64,000 bases of DNA from Crotophaga sulcirostris (GCA_013397455.1 VYZB01000218.1:725278-789277); one strand, 5' to 3'; numbered from the stretch's first letter, positions 1-12,195 are shown. Numbers and translations are program-made. Notes: generated by a model not told the origin, from the letters alone.

Positions 1-432
1 TGCTGAAACAAGGCACCAGATGTTAGATGACTGTGCCTGTGGTGCCACTGGGGACTGACACGGCCTTGGAGCATTGCTCTCTGTATGCCGTCTTCTTCAA
101 TGGTCTCCTCGCCTGCCTAAGGTCTCAGAAGTACACGCAGTGCCAAGCCGCCTCTGAAAATACAGCTGTGTCCATAGAAACTAGAAGGAAGCAAAAGAAA
201 AACTCTTACAAGAAACCCATGCATTAGTGAAACACCAGTTTGCCTTTGCTTTCTTTATGATGCATTTCCTTCCCACTCCCTCAGTTTGTTTATTTTCTAG
301 TATAAGTCGTGCTTTCTTTGTATTCATGCTAATACGGTTTAAAATATCTCTGTGGAAAGGATTTAAATGATTTTCCATCTATAGAGAAGGTCTAAGGCTA
401 GCTCTGTTGTTTGCCTTTTTTTGTTTCCCTAG

Positions 433-501
433 GACGATGCAGAAAAGCTTTATGTTACAAGATTAAATCGTACTGGAGATTATGATACCTCCTTGTGTTA
501 G
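433..501 (+). other. Candidate last coding exon (unidentified gene)
   Basis: A pyrimidine-rich tract ending in TTTCCCTAG at 424-432 makes a strong splice acceptor. Right after it, one frame stays open for 22 codons and ends at TAG (499-501). The peptide starts DDAEKLYVTR and ends TSLC, and its mixed hydrophilic composition looks coding-like. The other two frames close sooner. I do not recognise a protein with this C-terminus. A 22-codon open frame is expected by chance in roughly a third of cases, so this is only a candidate. No matching upstream exon is visible because the window begins 432 bases earlier. Confidence 0.18.
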
Positions 502-1639
502 GCTTTCTTATTCAGATTAAATAAGATATTACATGACTAGGGATTGCTTTGTTTTCCACAAATTGCTTTTTATTTATCTTGTGCACCCTCTAACTTGTGA
601 TATTTCAATACTTTGGTAATTAGATATGTTGAATGATATGGTGTTGCCTGTGGGAGACGGAAGATGGGGGTGGGAAAGGAAAAATTTTAAAGGAATACTT
701 TGAGATATTCAAAGAAGTTACAATCATAGAGAAAACAAGCTAGAAATTCTTTCCCATAACATTGCTTAACCCTGGAAAATTTGTGGACTGCTGGTACAAT
801 TATGACTAATCATTTTGATATGAAAATTATAATTTCCTTATTGCCATCATAGTACCACACTGCAGACAAAACAAGACACAGTTTTCAATGAAAATGCCTG
901 ATGGATTTAGTACATGTTTTTAAAAAACTACCAGTATGGAATGATTTGTTTCTAGTCACCAATTTTTTTCATAGTTTTTTGAATCATTATGAGATATATA
1001 TTTCTGAATAATTAACATAGTCAAACCTATAATATTTCACAACTTCCAATGCTGATGCTCACCAATGTTACATGGTATTATTTTTTCCCCCTTCAGAGGT
1101 CATCACCTTTGTAAACTGGTACTCATTTTTTATTCACACGTTTATTTATAGATCTACTGTTGCACCACCCAAAAGCTATTCCAAATATAAGAATCCGAAT
1201 CTTTCCATTATACATTTTCAGAAAATGTGTTGGCACTATCACTGTTTCTAGAAACATTTTTTCATATGAAGCTTTCCTATGTGCAGTCAAAATCACTAAC
1301 ATATTGTGGCTTTTTATATTCAAAGGCAAAGGCCTGATTTTATGGTTCTGTTTTAATACCACTATGTTCACACGGCACATACTGCTCATATGGTATTTAC
1401 ATATGCAGAAAAGCCTAATAATACTGGTTGTTAGAGAAACATACCCCTTATTTACATAAAAGTAGATGCAGCTAAATATGAAATGGTGCACCTAAGGAAG
1501 CCTTCCCCCATGAAATTAAATGAAAAAAGCTTTAAGTAAATAATTTCTGCTGAGGCGTAAGAACATAAGATTGTGACAGGCGAGTCTGAGCAAATAAACT
1601 CAACACTAAGCAGTGGTCAAAACAAAGAACCTAAAGTCA

Positions 1640-2115
1640 GGAGTTCTTGGTGGAATAAATGATAAACAACATCATTATGAAAACGTAAGGTTTACTTTTG
1701 TCTTGAATACTGCATGCAGTTCTGGGCTGTAGTACTCTAGGTCTTTACAACATGCAAAAATGGTGACTGAGGAAGTGCAAGATACAGGTTTATAAAAGCA
1801 CCATTATTATACGTTTTCAGTGCAAAACCTAGGAGGCCTCAAGTCAAGACAGAAGGAGTATTGTTCAAAATAGATCAACTGATGTGTCTCTTTAAACAGC
1901 AGATGATAGACTTGGAGAACTCCTTGCCAAGGAATGCTGTCCATTTGTACAGTTTGCATGGGTTCAAAGGGGACTGAGGATTAACAAACATATGGCTATC
2001 ATACACAGCTCAGGAAATAGCTGAAAGTAGTTGGAGGCTGGTGGATTAGGAGGAATTATGATATGTGCTTGATCAGTTCCAACTCTCCCTATGGCATTTG
2101 TTTTGACTACTGCAG
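1640..2115 (+). mobile_element. Ancient CR1-like LINE fragment, 3' part of ORF2
   Basis: Positions 1702-1725 translate to LEYCMQFW, matching the conserved LEYC.QFW block near the C-terminus of CR1 ORF2. Further along, a stretch reading SLPRNAVHLYSLHGFKG (near 1921-1970) resembles the last ORF2 block before the 3' UTR. Between them are stops and frame changes. Sequence just upstream, near 1556-1600 (GTAAGAACATAAGA), resembles the 3' end of old sauropsid CR1 families in the opposite orientation and may be a second remnant. Divergence is high, so the family and exact ends are uncertain. Confidence 0.5.
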
Positions 2116-4092
2116 AAGACAAGGTATAGAGTTAGGTAAGTCTTGGGCCTGCTCAATAGACGTATTCCTGTCTTCTTTGTTATGCATCTTGTGAATTGTT
2201 CATAGTTGATTTTCTCAGACATAATCGTATGGCAATGTGAATGAATGGGACTTCTTTGGGAACAATGCGTCGAGATTGTTAAAAACAGAGTTATATTTTT
2301 TTCTGGATGTGATTGAAAATATTTTTTTTTCTCCCAACTAAATTTTATCTCACATGTCTTTTGCCTCTGCTGCTGCTACTTTTCTAAGACCTGAAATGAG
2401 TTGTTGAGATGCTTTCTCTATGAAAAAGAAAAGATCTTTATATTCAGGTCAGTATTAAGGTCAGGGAAAAGGTATCCTGAGGTTATTGTTTTTCCTTAAT
2501 TGTCTCTCACCTGGTTGTTTTTGCACAACTTCCCTCCCAGTTCCCCCTTATTCTGTGTAAAGGTCCCTTAAGTTCTATGTATAGAGTGCTCCCCTCTTTA
2601 TATCATTCCAACCCACTGTGGATACCTTGAGTCTGGGGGCTTGTCCCAGCTGCCTTGCATAGATTATCGTTGTTGGACTGTGTGCTTAGTGTGAGAGAAG
2701 TCAAAGAGGCGGAGCAGTGCAGCCATTGCCTGTTGTACATTTCTAGGTAGTTAGTACGCACGATGAACGCGAAGCTTTCCTGTTTCAGTGACCCATAATG
2801 CACCTAGGGTAGAAACATGTCTCATATGAGCTGTGTAAAAGCCAGTGACTTTTTTACCTGGACTCTGTAGATCCCTGGAGGTGTGTTAAAAATTGCAGAA
2901 GAACGCGTAAATACACAGCACAGGGAGTACTGCTACTTTCAGAAAATGGGTAGGGCTACAGCTTCCAGGCAGGTTGAAGATCACTGAATATTCTATGTTT
3001 GGAAGAGAGTTTCCCTCAGCACAATCAGGCAGAAGCAGTTCTATGATTCTTTTGCAGGAAATGCTGTAGAAGTCCTTTATCTTGTTTTACCATCTGAATA
3101 TTGCTTTGCAGGCAAATGTGAGAAGGACCCAAAAAAGAGTGTATGGTAAAGAACAAGTGGAAGTGGAAATTTTTGTTAAAAATGGAAATGTACATCTTGT
3201 TGATCTGCGCTCCTTCAGGATATGTTTAATGATACGTGGTTGTTTGAACTTCAGGAGAGTAATATTTGGAATCAAACATGTTTTATATTCATTATCATGA
3301 CATCTCTCCTCTCCTCTCTACTTCCCCTGTTGAGGCTGTATGTACTTTGTTTAATAATAGAAATTATGTTAGGTTTTCTAGGAGAACAAAGCTACTGAGA
3401 GCACAGTTCATTCATAGCTATAACTACTCTCTACGTGCAATGCTTTTTATTAATTTTTTGAAGCAGTAGTCAATTACAGAGTCCTCAGATATTTTTCCTT
3501 TTTGTTGAAGGACCACTGGAAGGCAGTGCATTAAGCATCCCCTCCAACAATAAAGTTATCTAAGCTGCTCTGTCTGAAGGGTTCTGTATCCAATTATTAA
3601 GAAGGTCCTTGCAGATATGATTCTAAGGAGTAAATGGAAAACATACTTCAGTCATTCTCTGCACTGATAGTAATTTAATAAAAATAAAAAGCTATTGATT
3701 TTTTGGTAACTGTGTTAAAAGGCCACTGTAATCTTGGCTTCACTCTGCTGTTGGCAGAGCCTTCACCAGCAAGTAGATTTTTTACTTTTCCCGGGGCACC
3801 ATTTATTAAATACCATCTTAATGTGTACAGACGATTAGTTTAGTTGAAGTGGGGGAAGATTTATAATATCTTCCTATTATTTAACTTCTCTTAGTCAATT
3901 CAGATCTAAATAGCATTTGGAGAGATTTATCTTTGGTACTTTATGATTTTGTTTCTTGCATTTCTTAAGCCAAATGTGTCTCTGAGCTTACTGGCCAAGT
4001 CTTTGTGGGCCAGAGCTACTTTTGGCAGATACAGAAAATAGCATCCTATTTGCTGACTCTTATTGAAATAATCACTCTGTGATGCTAACACC
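2116..4092. other. Unique non-coding DNA
   Basis: No repeat, RNA gene or credible coding frame was recognised here. Open frames are at most 72 codons. A possible short exon (about 3114-3148, acceptor TTTGCAG, donor ATG/GTAAAG) was noted but is too weak to call. Confidence 0.5.
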
Positions 4093-4126
4093 TATCTTAA
4101 GTGGCAGAGGAATGTCACTTAAGATA
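4093..4126. repeat. 14-bp inverted repeat (hairpin)
   Basis: TATCTTAAGTGGCA (4093-4106) and TGTCACTTAAGATA (4113-4126) are reverse complements apart from one position that would be a G-U wobble in RNA. The loop is the 6 nt GAGGAA. It is not part of any repeat I recognise. Confidence 0.7.
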
Positions 4127-4645
4127 TATTGCAAACCTCAGTGTGAATATTGGGTTAAATTAGTAAAGGTGGACTCATGTTGAATAATTTTATCTGTCCA
4201 AAAGTGTGGATCTACTCTAAACTTCTCAAAAATTCATTCATATAATCTATTCTCTTCAGAAGCTCCTATTCATCTACATTGACCATAACTAGAGTCTAAA
4301 CAACTATTTGACATGTGAATTTCAGATCATAAGAAATGGATTATATGCATTCATTCCATTTTAAGTGTGCTCGTGTCTCCACACAACAATGGCCCTATGG
4401 TTAGCATAAGAAATTGCAATCCATTTGATAAATAGGATTAATACTGATACAGTCCAAGAACTTAACTGCTAATATATATAAATGGACACATGCATCTTCA
4501 CTTCTAATTCTTTTAAAGATTTGAAACAGTTGGTCAGGATCTGAGAGCCAGCTCTATTTCCATCCAAAAGGTATTTTCCAAACTAAAATTAGAGATACTT
4601 AAATTTAAATGTCCGCATATAGGTGAAAATTTATCTGCTACAATC

Positions 4646-4855
4646 AATGGAAAGCTGTTCAGTAACTGTGTGCTCACAGTAAAGAATTTCTATCCCCAAG
4701 TCCTTCTGTGAAGGGTTGCTGTGAAGGCTGACTTGTCCGTCATCGAGTCTGTATTGATAATGGTGATTGCCCGGACCCAGGTACACGGACTTTGGACTGC
4801 GAATGGACATCTTCAGGGGCAGAGGTAAAGCTCTTTGGAGTAAACCCTCCAAATT
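4646..4855 (-). mobile_element. CR1 LINE fragment (ORF2, after the RT palm)
   Basis: On the minus strand an open frame reads LGPGNHHYQYRLDD followed by SQKDLGIE. This corresponds to the CR1 ORF2 block after the catalytic palm, usually of the form LGRGNP.HQYRLGD...KDLGV. It is collinear with the endonuclease piece at 5745-6170 (same strand, expected order), so the two are probably remains of one insertion. The intervening reverse transcriptase region is not recognisable. Confidence 0.75.
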
Positions 4856-4859
4856 CCCA

Positions 4860-5740
4860 TCTACTTTAATGGGGCAAGAATTTCCTTTTTTTTTTTTGCA
4901 AGGGCAGTGGAAAAACTAATTTGGTGTTTGTGCCAGGTGAGAACCTGGCTTGTGGTACAGTAAAATAATTGAGATATGATAAGAAATGCAAAAGAGATAG
5001 TAGTGCTAGACTCCACCTGATGATTAAGAGAATAACAATCCTGGTATACATGAGGAAGAAAGAAAGACAAGAAGAGTATTTAGCTGAGTTTCTCAACACT
5101 TAATATCAGAACTGGGAATAGTGACAAATCTCAGCACTGTGCACACAGCTCCTGCAGAGACAGGATATGTAGTCACTTCTACTGCTTAGAAGGTGAAGAA
5201 ATACCTCTGGTTATAATAGTTGATTCACAGCTGACATTTCTATCTGTCTTCTGGCCCATATATGAGAAAGTATATATACCAACCTGTTGGGGAACTGCAT
5301 TTTTCACTGAGGCATAATGAAATCTCTCAACTGTAACTAAAAATGTGCCAGTAAATCCTGCACAGTAGCTATAAAATTGCTTCATGTTGATATTGAATCC
5401 ACCAGCAAAGGTCATATCTACAGCAACACGTGGGAGATCTGAAGCAGGAGCTTCCAAACTCGATATGCTTCACTGCTGTCAGTGCCCTCCCAGGGCGGTT
5501 GCAGACGTATCTCACCATTCAGCTCTCCAGAGTTTCAAGCAAAGGCAGAGGTATGTCTAGCAACATTAATGTTAGGCACCTGGTTCATATCAAGGACAAT
5601 GATGTTCTGAGAAGTGTGACTCATAGATTTGGTTCAACTAAATACAGTAGCATCAGGGAAGAGTCACAGGATGTCAGTAGCCTTGTGCTCACACTCAGTA
5701 TGTGCTGATGATTTTGTGTATACCTCCTGACCAATCAATG
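4860..5740. other. Unclassified DNA between two CR1 pieces
   Basis: This stretch sits where the reverse transcriptase domain of the flanking CR1 should lie, but its translation shows no RT blocks. It could be later inserted or strongly diverged sequence. It holds a T-run at about 4889-4899 and open frames of at most 92 codons with no recognisable domain. Confidence 0.45.
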
Positions 5741-5744
5741 GAAT

Positions 5745-6170
5745 TGTTCTTTGTCAGCTGCAGGGCTTTACACATCCACTTGTTGAACTTCATGAGCTTC
5801 CCTGAACTCTACCATCTCATGGTCACTGCAGCTAAGGCTGCCTTTGACTTTCACATTCCCAACGAACCCTGTTGGTCAGTACAAGGTCCAACAGAGTACA
5901 TCTCCTCATTGCCAGCTCTGTTACTTGGAGGAGGATGTTATTGTCAGTGCACTCCAGGAACCTCCTGAATTGCTTTTGTCTTTCTATGTTGTCCCTCTAG
6001 CAGGTATTAGAGTAGTTGAAGTCCTTCATGGGGGCCAAGACCTGTGATCATAAGGCTGAGCGAATTACTTGCAGTGGTCGAGTAATCTATGATTGTAGAT
6101 GTCCTCCCTGATCGTATGATAGGTAGTGGTACAGGCTCTAATCAGATCACTGATTTCAATTGAAGCATTG
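5745..6170 (-). mobile_element. CR1 LINE fragment (ORF2 endonuclease region)
   Basis: Read on the minus strand this matches the C-terminal part of the CR1 endonuclease domain. The clearest anchors on the plus strand are CATCTCATGGTCACTGCAGC near 5814, the antisense of the SDH endonuclease motif, and GTTGAAGTCCTTCATGGGGG near 6015, the antisense of the conserved GDFN-type block. The same SDH region recurs in the CR1 at 36.1 kb. Several stops and small indels disable it. It ends about 140 bp before the solo LTR at 6313. Confidence 0.8.
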
Positions 6171-6590
6171 TTGTCAGGAAGCATCTGGTCATCTCTACAT
6201 GGAAGCTGGCACCACTATGTTGTTGTCCAGCTGTGGCAAAACATTGTGGTATTAAAAAAGTCTTGATGTGACAATTGCTGTGATGAGTTATAGGAACCCC
6301 TGTATGTATAGTTGTGGAAGGGCTTCTGTGAGAAGTAGGATGTTTGCCCTTGAACCAGCTAGGCTTGGAGGAATTTCAAGCATGCGGTGGAGGTTTGAGA
6401 ACAGACAGCAAACTGATAAAGCAGCTGCAAAAAGAGGTACAAGAGGCCCATAAAGCCGCGGGGCAGAGTGACATGATCAGCTACCAATCAATGATGCTAA
6501 TTGTTCGTGTGGACAGTTCATGAAGACATAAATCATCCAATCACCTGTTGCATGTATGCTGCGTAGTCGCGTGTACGGGAAGCAAAAGGT

Positions 6591-6598
6591 TATATAAG
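6591..6598 (+). promoter_or_regulatory. LTR TATA box
   Basis: TATATAAG in the U3 region of the solo LTR at 6313-6674. It is correctly placed about 24 nt before the LTR poly(A) signal, so the LTR may keep core promoter activity toward 6.7 kb. Activity is inferred, not shown. Confidence 0.65.
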
Positions 6599-6614
6599 TG
6601 TGTGCTTAACTTGC

Positions 6615-6620
6615 AATAAA
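6615..6620 (+). terminator. LTR poly(A) signal
   Basis: AATAAA followed by CG, inside the solo LTR, 24 nt after the TATA box. It would mark the R region of the LTR and could still direct 3' end formation of plus-strand transcripts. Confidence 0.6.
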
Positions 6621-6680
6621 CGAAGTTCATTAACCACTCATATTGAGTGATTGTGTCTTCCTCCATCCGCAACATATAGT

Positions 6681-9600
6681 CAGTGCTGAACTGACACCAC
6701 CACTAAGGCCCCTAATATATACCTCACTCTAGAAATAAGGCATGCCCAGTATTATAAGATCATTAAAAATCCTGTCCCGTGTTCTCTGAAAGAAGCCATA
6801 ACTACTGTAATAATTAGGAGCACCTTTTCATTCTGCATTTGGGAAATCAGTGGTCACACTGGATGGGCTTACTATGCATATTGTGTTTGCATATTCCAGA
6901 AGCTGGCCATTTTCCTCCAGAAACTTATGATCACTGTTTTCCAACCATGTTGTTGATATTAGTGAAGAAAAAAAATATATATATTTCTATCAGGGTGCAC
7001 ATATCCTATGCTAACTACTGCATTCCCAATGCAGTTCAGATACAGCCCAGGTCCAGCCAGTTGTCCGTCAAGGAGGCTGCTGTTATGACACACTGAGGGG
7101 ACTCCAAGAGGTGGACACTAGAGATGCACCACTAGAATCAGATGGACAAAGGTCCTTAGAGATGATATGAATGTTAGCACGCAGATCATGTAGTCTCAGC
7201 ATTTCTGGGGAAAACCAAACAAACAGGGTGAGTTGTGTACCAGATTCTAAATTATGCTAGTATTTGTCAGATGCAGTCATTATCAGATCACACTCTGGCC
7301 CTGCTACTATCAAACATATACCTTGTGATAGCTGTCTTTTACTTCATCTCGCATTGCCAGTTTTCATGAAGAAAAACAGTGAAGGTTTTCATAATCTAAT
7401 ATAGCAGTGATTGAATTATGACTCCCTACTCAGTTCAGTCAAAAACCTACAACTTTTCGTAAAGTTTTCATCTCTAAAAGTACACTAAAAAGTAGTAAGA
7501 TGTGGTTAGAACCTTTCCTGCAGCATTTTAAATAGAAAGTGAAGCTTTCTTTCAATTCTTCTGTGTCTGATGGCTGTATACTTCATTGAGGCAGGATACA
7601 AATTTATGAATGATGACATATAATGCATTTTTCTAGGAATTCTTTGGATTTGCCATATAATATCATTGTCCCTGGATAACTGATAGGAAGAAATGGTATG
7701 ACAGCATTTATATTTTTTTCCCTTGTCACTGTGGTAGAAGCTGTTAGACCCATCAAATTGATAATGAGGAATGTACTTTCCATCAGCCCGTAACCATGAA
7801 AAGAAAACCTTTCCAATTACTGTTCAAATTCACTGCCTTCCTTTGCTTTAACCTAATTTCCTCAGTAGTCTAGTCTTTTCTGGTGTGCAGTGTATTTTTC
7901 TAGCACATTCCCAGCTAGGAGGGCGTACTTGTGCCTCATCCTGACCTCCTTTCTTGTTTTTCTCAACAAGTTTCCTTTGATTGTAGCCAGTAATCAGGTA
8001 GTAGCACCCTGCTTCGGTCCATTCCCCTAATGCTTTCATTGTGTATACCTATTATGTTGCTAGAGGACTTTTAGAATAAAAAGTTACATTATTGTTCAGG
8101 ATTTTTCAAGTTCTAGTCAATAGCTGTGAGCTGTCGCTCGGACAGTTTTCTACTGTCTGTTTTCTACATTACTTATGACCTAAAAGCAAATGCTGTAGTT
8201 TAATAACCAGTGACCAAAAGCACAATAAAAATATCTAATAAAATGTTTTGTCTAGAGGATCTAATTTTTATTTTAAAAATGATTATTCTCCAGTGAGCAA
8301 CATTTTTTCACTGTTAATAAAAGTACTTGTGCTCATTTCACACTTTTCTCCTCAGAGTGAGTAGACAGTGGTATAGACACATCTGATCAGGTTCGGCTTA
8401 CCTACCTTTGGGCCTCAGAAATGTAGTTAACTAAATCTAAGGGAGCCGTCCTCAGCTCTCATCAAAGTCTTTGGTGAGAAATAGGCATTTCTGGGACATG
8501 ACTCATCTGGCTTATTTTAGTCTTCTCCTTTGGGATGAAGTGAATCACACCTAAGTGGCTCTTTCTCTGCGCTGATTATAAAAGACACTTAAGGTGACTG
8601 ACTCAGTCAAATCCGATCTCTTCTGTCCACATTGAGCTTCACAGGTGATTGGCATGATTGCAGTTCAGCACTAGCTCAATATCTGAACTTGGCATTTGAC
8701 TGCTCCAAAATGAAAGAGCAGAGGAACATTTTGCTTTCTTCTTTTGTTTCTGAAAATACACGAGACAATTACGTATAATATAGGCAATTATATGCCCTTT
8801 TAGCTGTATTAGGCAGTTGTACATCCTTTAGGAATCATAGGGAACTGCAAAAGATAATAAGCTTTGATGACCAAGTTATGTATTTGTAGGTTTAAGTTTT
8901 AGAATTGTAAATGCTCTAAATGGTTTCCCTTGAAAAGGATAGCAGAGGCACTGTCAGATGCAGTGAAACAAAACAAGGGACTGTTTCGAGGGTACTTGAT
9001 AAGATGACGGGAAAAAGGCCATTTCCTTCTAGCTCCAAGGTGGGGTTTGCACCCAGTAAGACAGGGCTGGAAAAGTCTTATACATAAAGTTCTGAAACAA
9101 TTTTATTTTCCCCAGTAAAATGTAAGCATGTAATCTGCATTTCTGTGAAGTAAAATATTTGTGTGCAATCATGGAGTCTATTTTTTTTAAGGGCAAACTA
9201 TAAATGTAGAGGAGATAAAATAGCATATGAGGTTACAATGATTGTGTTAGGTAAACTATGGCTTTATAGGTCTTCATTGATCCTTTCTCTTTTCAATTAC
9301 TTAGTACTCCATAAAAGTGTTCACAACTGGGCGTCTGTGTTTTCTTAAGAAGTTAGAAATGAGACTGTCAGAGCTAAGTCCATATTCACCCATGTGGGAA
9401 AGTACTGGAAGAAGAACTGTGTTGTTCCACCTTACTCTTCTGTGAGACTCTGCTCTTCACCATGTAAGAACAACTTCTCTTTAATGTCCCATTTGTAGAA
9501 AAATGACTGGTCTTATGTTAAGAAAAAAAATCTCCACTATTTCTCATTTGGTGAAGTGCACATTTGTTTTTGGTTTGTTTTTTTTTTTTTTTTAATAGAC

Positions 9601-11776
9601 GGACTATCAGTTTCTCAACTTTTGTTATATAGCATGAGGGAACACTTCATTGCTTGAATTTCTGTAAGTGTCTTCAAAGGGATGGACTCCCTTACATTTG
9701 GGGCACTTTTAATTTGATAATGTAACTCAGTGTATTAACATAAAAAAACCAAACTTCCATGTTTATGGTTTGAAATTAAATTTTTTGTTCATTAGAAATG
9801 TAATAAGACCACTTGGTAGCTACTACTTCATCTGAATATTAAATGCTGGATAAGAAAGAAAACAGCATTTATGCTTAATCGCATGTTTCAAATCAGTTTT
9901 AATAACACACTATTTTTAATGTCACTCAACAGTATATACTATTATTGTCCTTTGAGCGACTGAATATCCTTGTTTCTCTAATTTAAAGCATGTGAAAACC
10001 TTTATTGGGAACAATCTAATAATTGAGGTTTTTAAAAAAATCTACCACCTTTAATTAACTTGGTGTCATAATTTACTGCTGTATTCAGGAGAAAAAATCA
10101 GTTCTTTGTACTAAGTTTGCTGGGGCAATGCTCTCAGGGCCAAAACTTCAGCTAGAGTAAATAATGTTGTTTGAAGATACTTATATGAAGATACATATGC
10201 AGATACTTATCATTTGAGGGTCTACCTTTTGGCCTCCATCTTACACAGTAATTGCTAACTGTGGGCTTCCTGGCATTCAACTTAATCATAAGCTGGTGAG
10301 GAACAAAAATACTCAGATGATCTTAAATCTGTGCCTATAAGGCTTTCCACCATGTAGTTTAATGCTAAATATGAACTTTATTCTAATAATGTTAAATGGT
10401 CCAGTTAATACTTATCAATAAAAAGGTAGGTAAAACTTGTAAAGTTGTACCTATCTGTGTCAAGTTATTTAGCTGATGAAGTTCATGCTGTCTTCATTAA
10501 TTTTAACCAATTGTAGACCATCTGGAGATCTGAATACTAATTTTACATTTAGGCAGAAATTAAAAATATCAGCTACATATATCAGTTTTGAGCACCATGC
10601 CATCATGCTGTTCTGAAGTTGCTGTGCTTTTCAGTGATTTTGTGTTCCAGTCAGTTTGTTAGAGTGATTAATACAACAGTTTAAAGCGGCAAGGGACAGG
10701 GGAAATGTCCTTTCAGCATTTTGTTGTGGACTTACACCATACTTTATCTTTCAAGGTCCTAAACGTAGAATAATTTTCTTGTGAAATCAGGCAAAATCAT
10801 GGCAGAATCATTAGACCTCACATGGGCTTTTTTATGATCTGGTAGTGATATTTTGAAGAGCTGGTAACCATAGCAACCAAGTAGGTTTTAAAGGCTGCAA
10901 ACAGTTCAATAGTCTGTTGAACTAACAAAATGGTATGCAGCAGACAACACAGCAAAATGAATTGTGTGCCTTTTGGGACTGCTACAGGAAGGGACAGGCT
11001 CTTTTTGTTTGAGACATTTTTGACCTTGGATACGGACTCTTTGTTTTCGTGATGTAGGTATAAAATAAGGTGTCGCTAAATATTAAAATAAATGCCACTG
11101 CAAATGGCATTGTAGATGGTATTGTGAGTCCTAGTTTTGTATTCCTGTGATCTCTGCCATGGATGTGTTTAAGCTGGCTGGGAATATATGTCCAAACCTG
11201 GTGTTGGGGGGGTGCCAGGAGGCCACCACGAGGACAGATTTCTGTCCCACTCAACAGTAGGACTGCAAGCAAAGTGACCTGAGTGCTGTCCCTGACTTGT
11301 GCTGGTGAGCTCAGTACGTGCCAGAGCACCTTGAGCATGGAGCAAGACAGCTTGGGTGCTGCCACAGGGCCAGGACTGTGGGCAGTGTGGCAGCCTTGAG
11401 TCCCTCTGTGGCTGGCGTAGGGACCCAGGGCAGTGCTGCTGGTACAGTTCCTGAAAGGCTCAGTCTGGGACATGCAACATGTCTTGTACTCTTTGGTTGT
11501 CTGTTACTGGAGGAGATGGATACAATCTCTCTTTTTTTTTTTCCCTACAATATATTCAACTGTGTTACGAATGTAGGTGATCAATTAAAAACCTGCCTCT
11601 TTGAGTGAGCAGGATCCTGGGATTTTCTGGTCTGCAAATCTCTGTGATTGCTTTTTTTACTTGACTGCCAGTATTTCAGGGAAGGCCATAAGTCTAGCTA
11701 TACCTTTTTCTAATTTTTTGTTCTGCCTAATATTCTTTTTTTTCTCCCCTAATCCCCTAACCAAAATCCAGTACTT
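6681..11776. other. Unique non-coding DNA
   Basis: No gene, RNA or repeat family recognised across about 5 kb. A T-run lies near 9575-9594. A comparatively GC-rich patch at about 11160-11480 carries overlapping open frames on both strands (minus-strand 163 codons at 10982-11473), but the translation is low in conserved character and shows no domain. Confidence 0.5.
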
Positions 11777-11781
11777 CTACC

Positions 11782-12195
11782 TTTCCTGGTTTGGGCTGTC
11801 AAGGACTTTTCAGCTTCTCGTGCTGTGCAACCAAGGACATGCACAAGAAGCTAGGAGGCAGAATAGTCAGGACAGCTGACCTAAACAGACCAAAGGGATA
11901 TTCCATGTCACATCACTTCATGCTCAGTATATAGACCAGGAAGAGTAGACTGGGGTGCTGCAGTCGCTGCTCAGGTATGGGCTGGACATTCGTCAGTGGG
12001 TAGTAAGCAATTGCTTTGTACATCACTTGTTTTGTGTATTATTATTATTGTTATTGTTATTATCCTCTCTGCCTTTGCTGTCCTACTAAGCTGTCTTTAT
12101 CTCAGTCCATGAGTTTTCCTTTTTTTCAATTCTCCTCCCAGTCCCACTGCTTGTTTGCTCTGTGGTGCTTAGCTGCCAGCTGGGGTTAAACCACA
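11782..12195 (+). mobile_element. ERVL-like solo LTR with 5-bp target duplication
   Basis: This is a 414-bp LTR. Its end, GGGGTTAAACCACA, is the characteristic end of a large family of avian class III (ERVL-like) LTRs, and its body carries other family hallmarks: CAAGGACTTTTCAGCTTC, AAAGGGATATTCCAT, GCTCAGTATATA and CTGTCTTTATCTCA. Identical CTACC pentamers at 11777-11781 and 12196-12200 form the target duplication; 5 bp is usual for ERVL. The first bases read TTTCCTGG where TGTTCTGG is expected. The U3 appears shortened, since the family's usual spacer between GGTTTGGGCTG and TCAAGGACTTTTC is missing. A TATA-like box lies at 11938-11944; the expected ATTAAA signal is mutated (ACTAAG). No internal retroviral sequence remains. 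Confidence 0.87.

Larger units (their letters stand above)
6313..6674 (+). mobile_element. Solo LTR, alpharetrovirus/ERVK-like, with 6-bp target duplication
   Basis: The 362-bp element begins TGTGGAAG and ends CCGCAACA, the TG...CA ends of a retroviral LTR. It is flanked by identical hexamers TATAGT at 6307-6312 and 6675-6680, the target-site duplication. It has a TATA box (TATATAAG, 6591-6598) and a poly(A) signal (AATAAA, 6615-6620) only 24 nt apart, giving the very short R region typical of avian alpharetrovirus-like LTRs. A CACTCA/TGAGTG hairpin (6635-6649) lies downstream. No gag, pol or env lies on either side, so it is a solo LTR left by LTR-LTR recombination. The class assignment rests on layout and the 6-bp duplication; edges and duplication are read directly. 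Confidence 0.88.

Noticed and set aside
3114..3148. 35-nt exon-like segment (TTTGCAG acceptor, ATG/GTAAAG donor)
   Set aside because: The donor is only moderate, the length is not a multiple of three, and nothing supports it.
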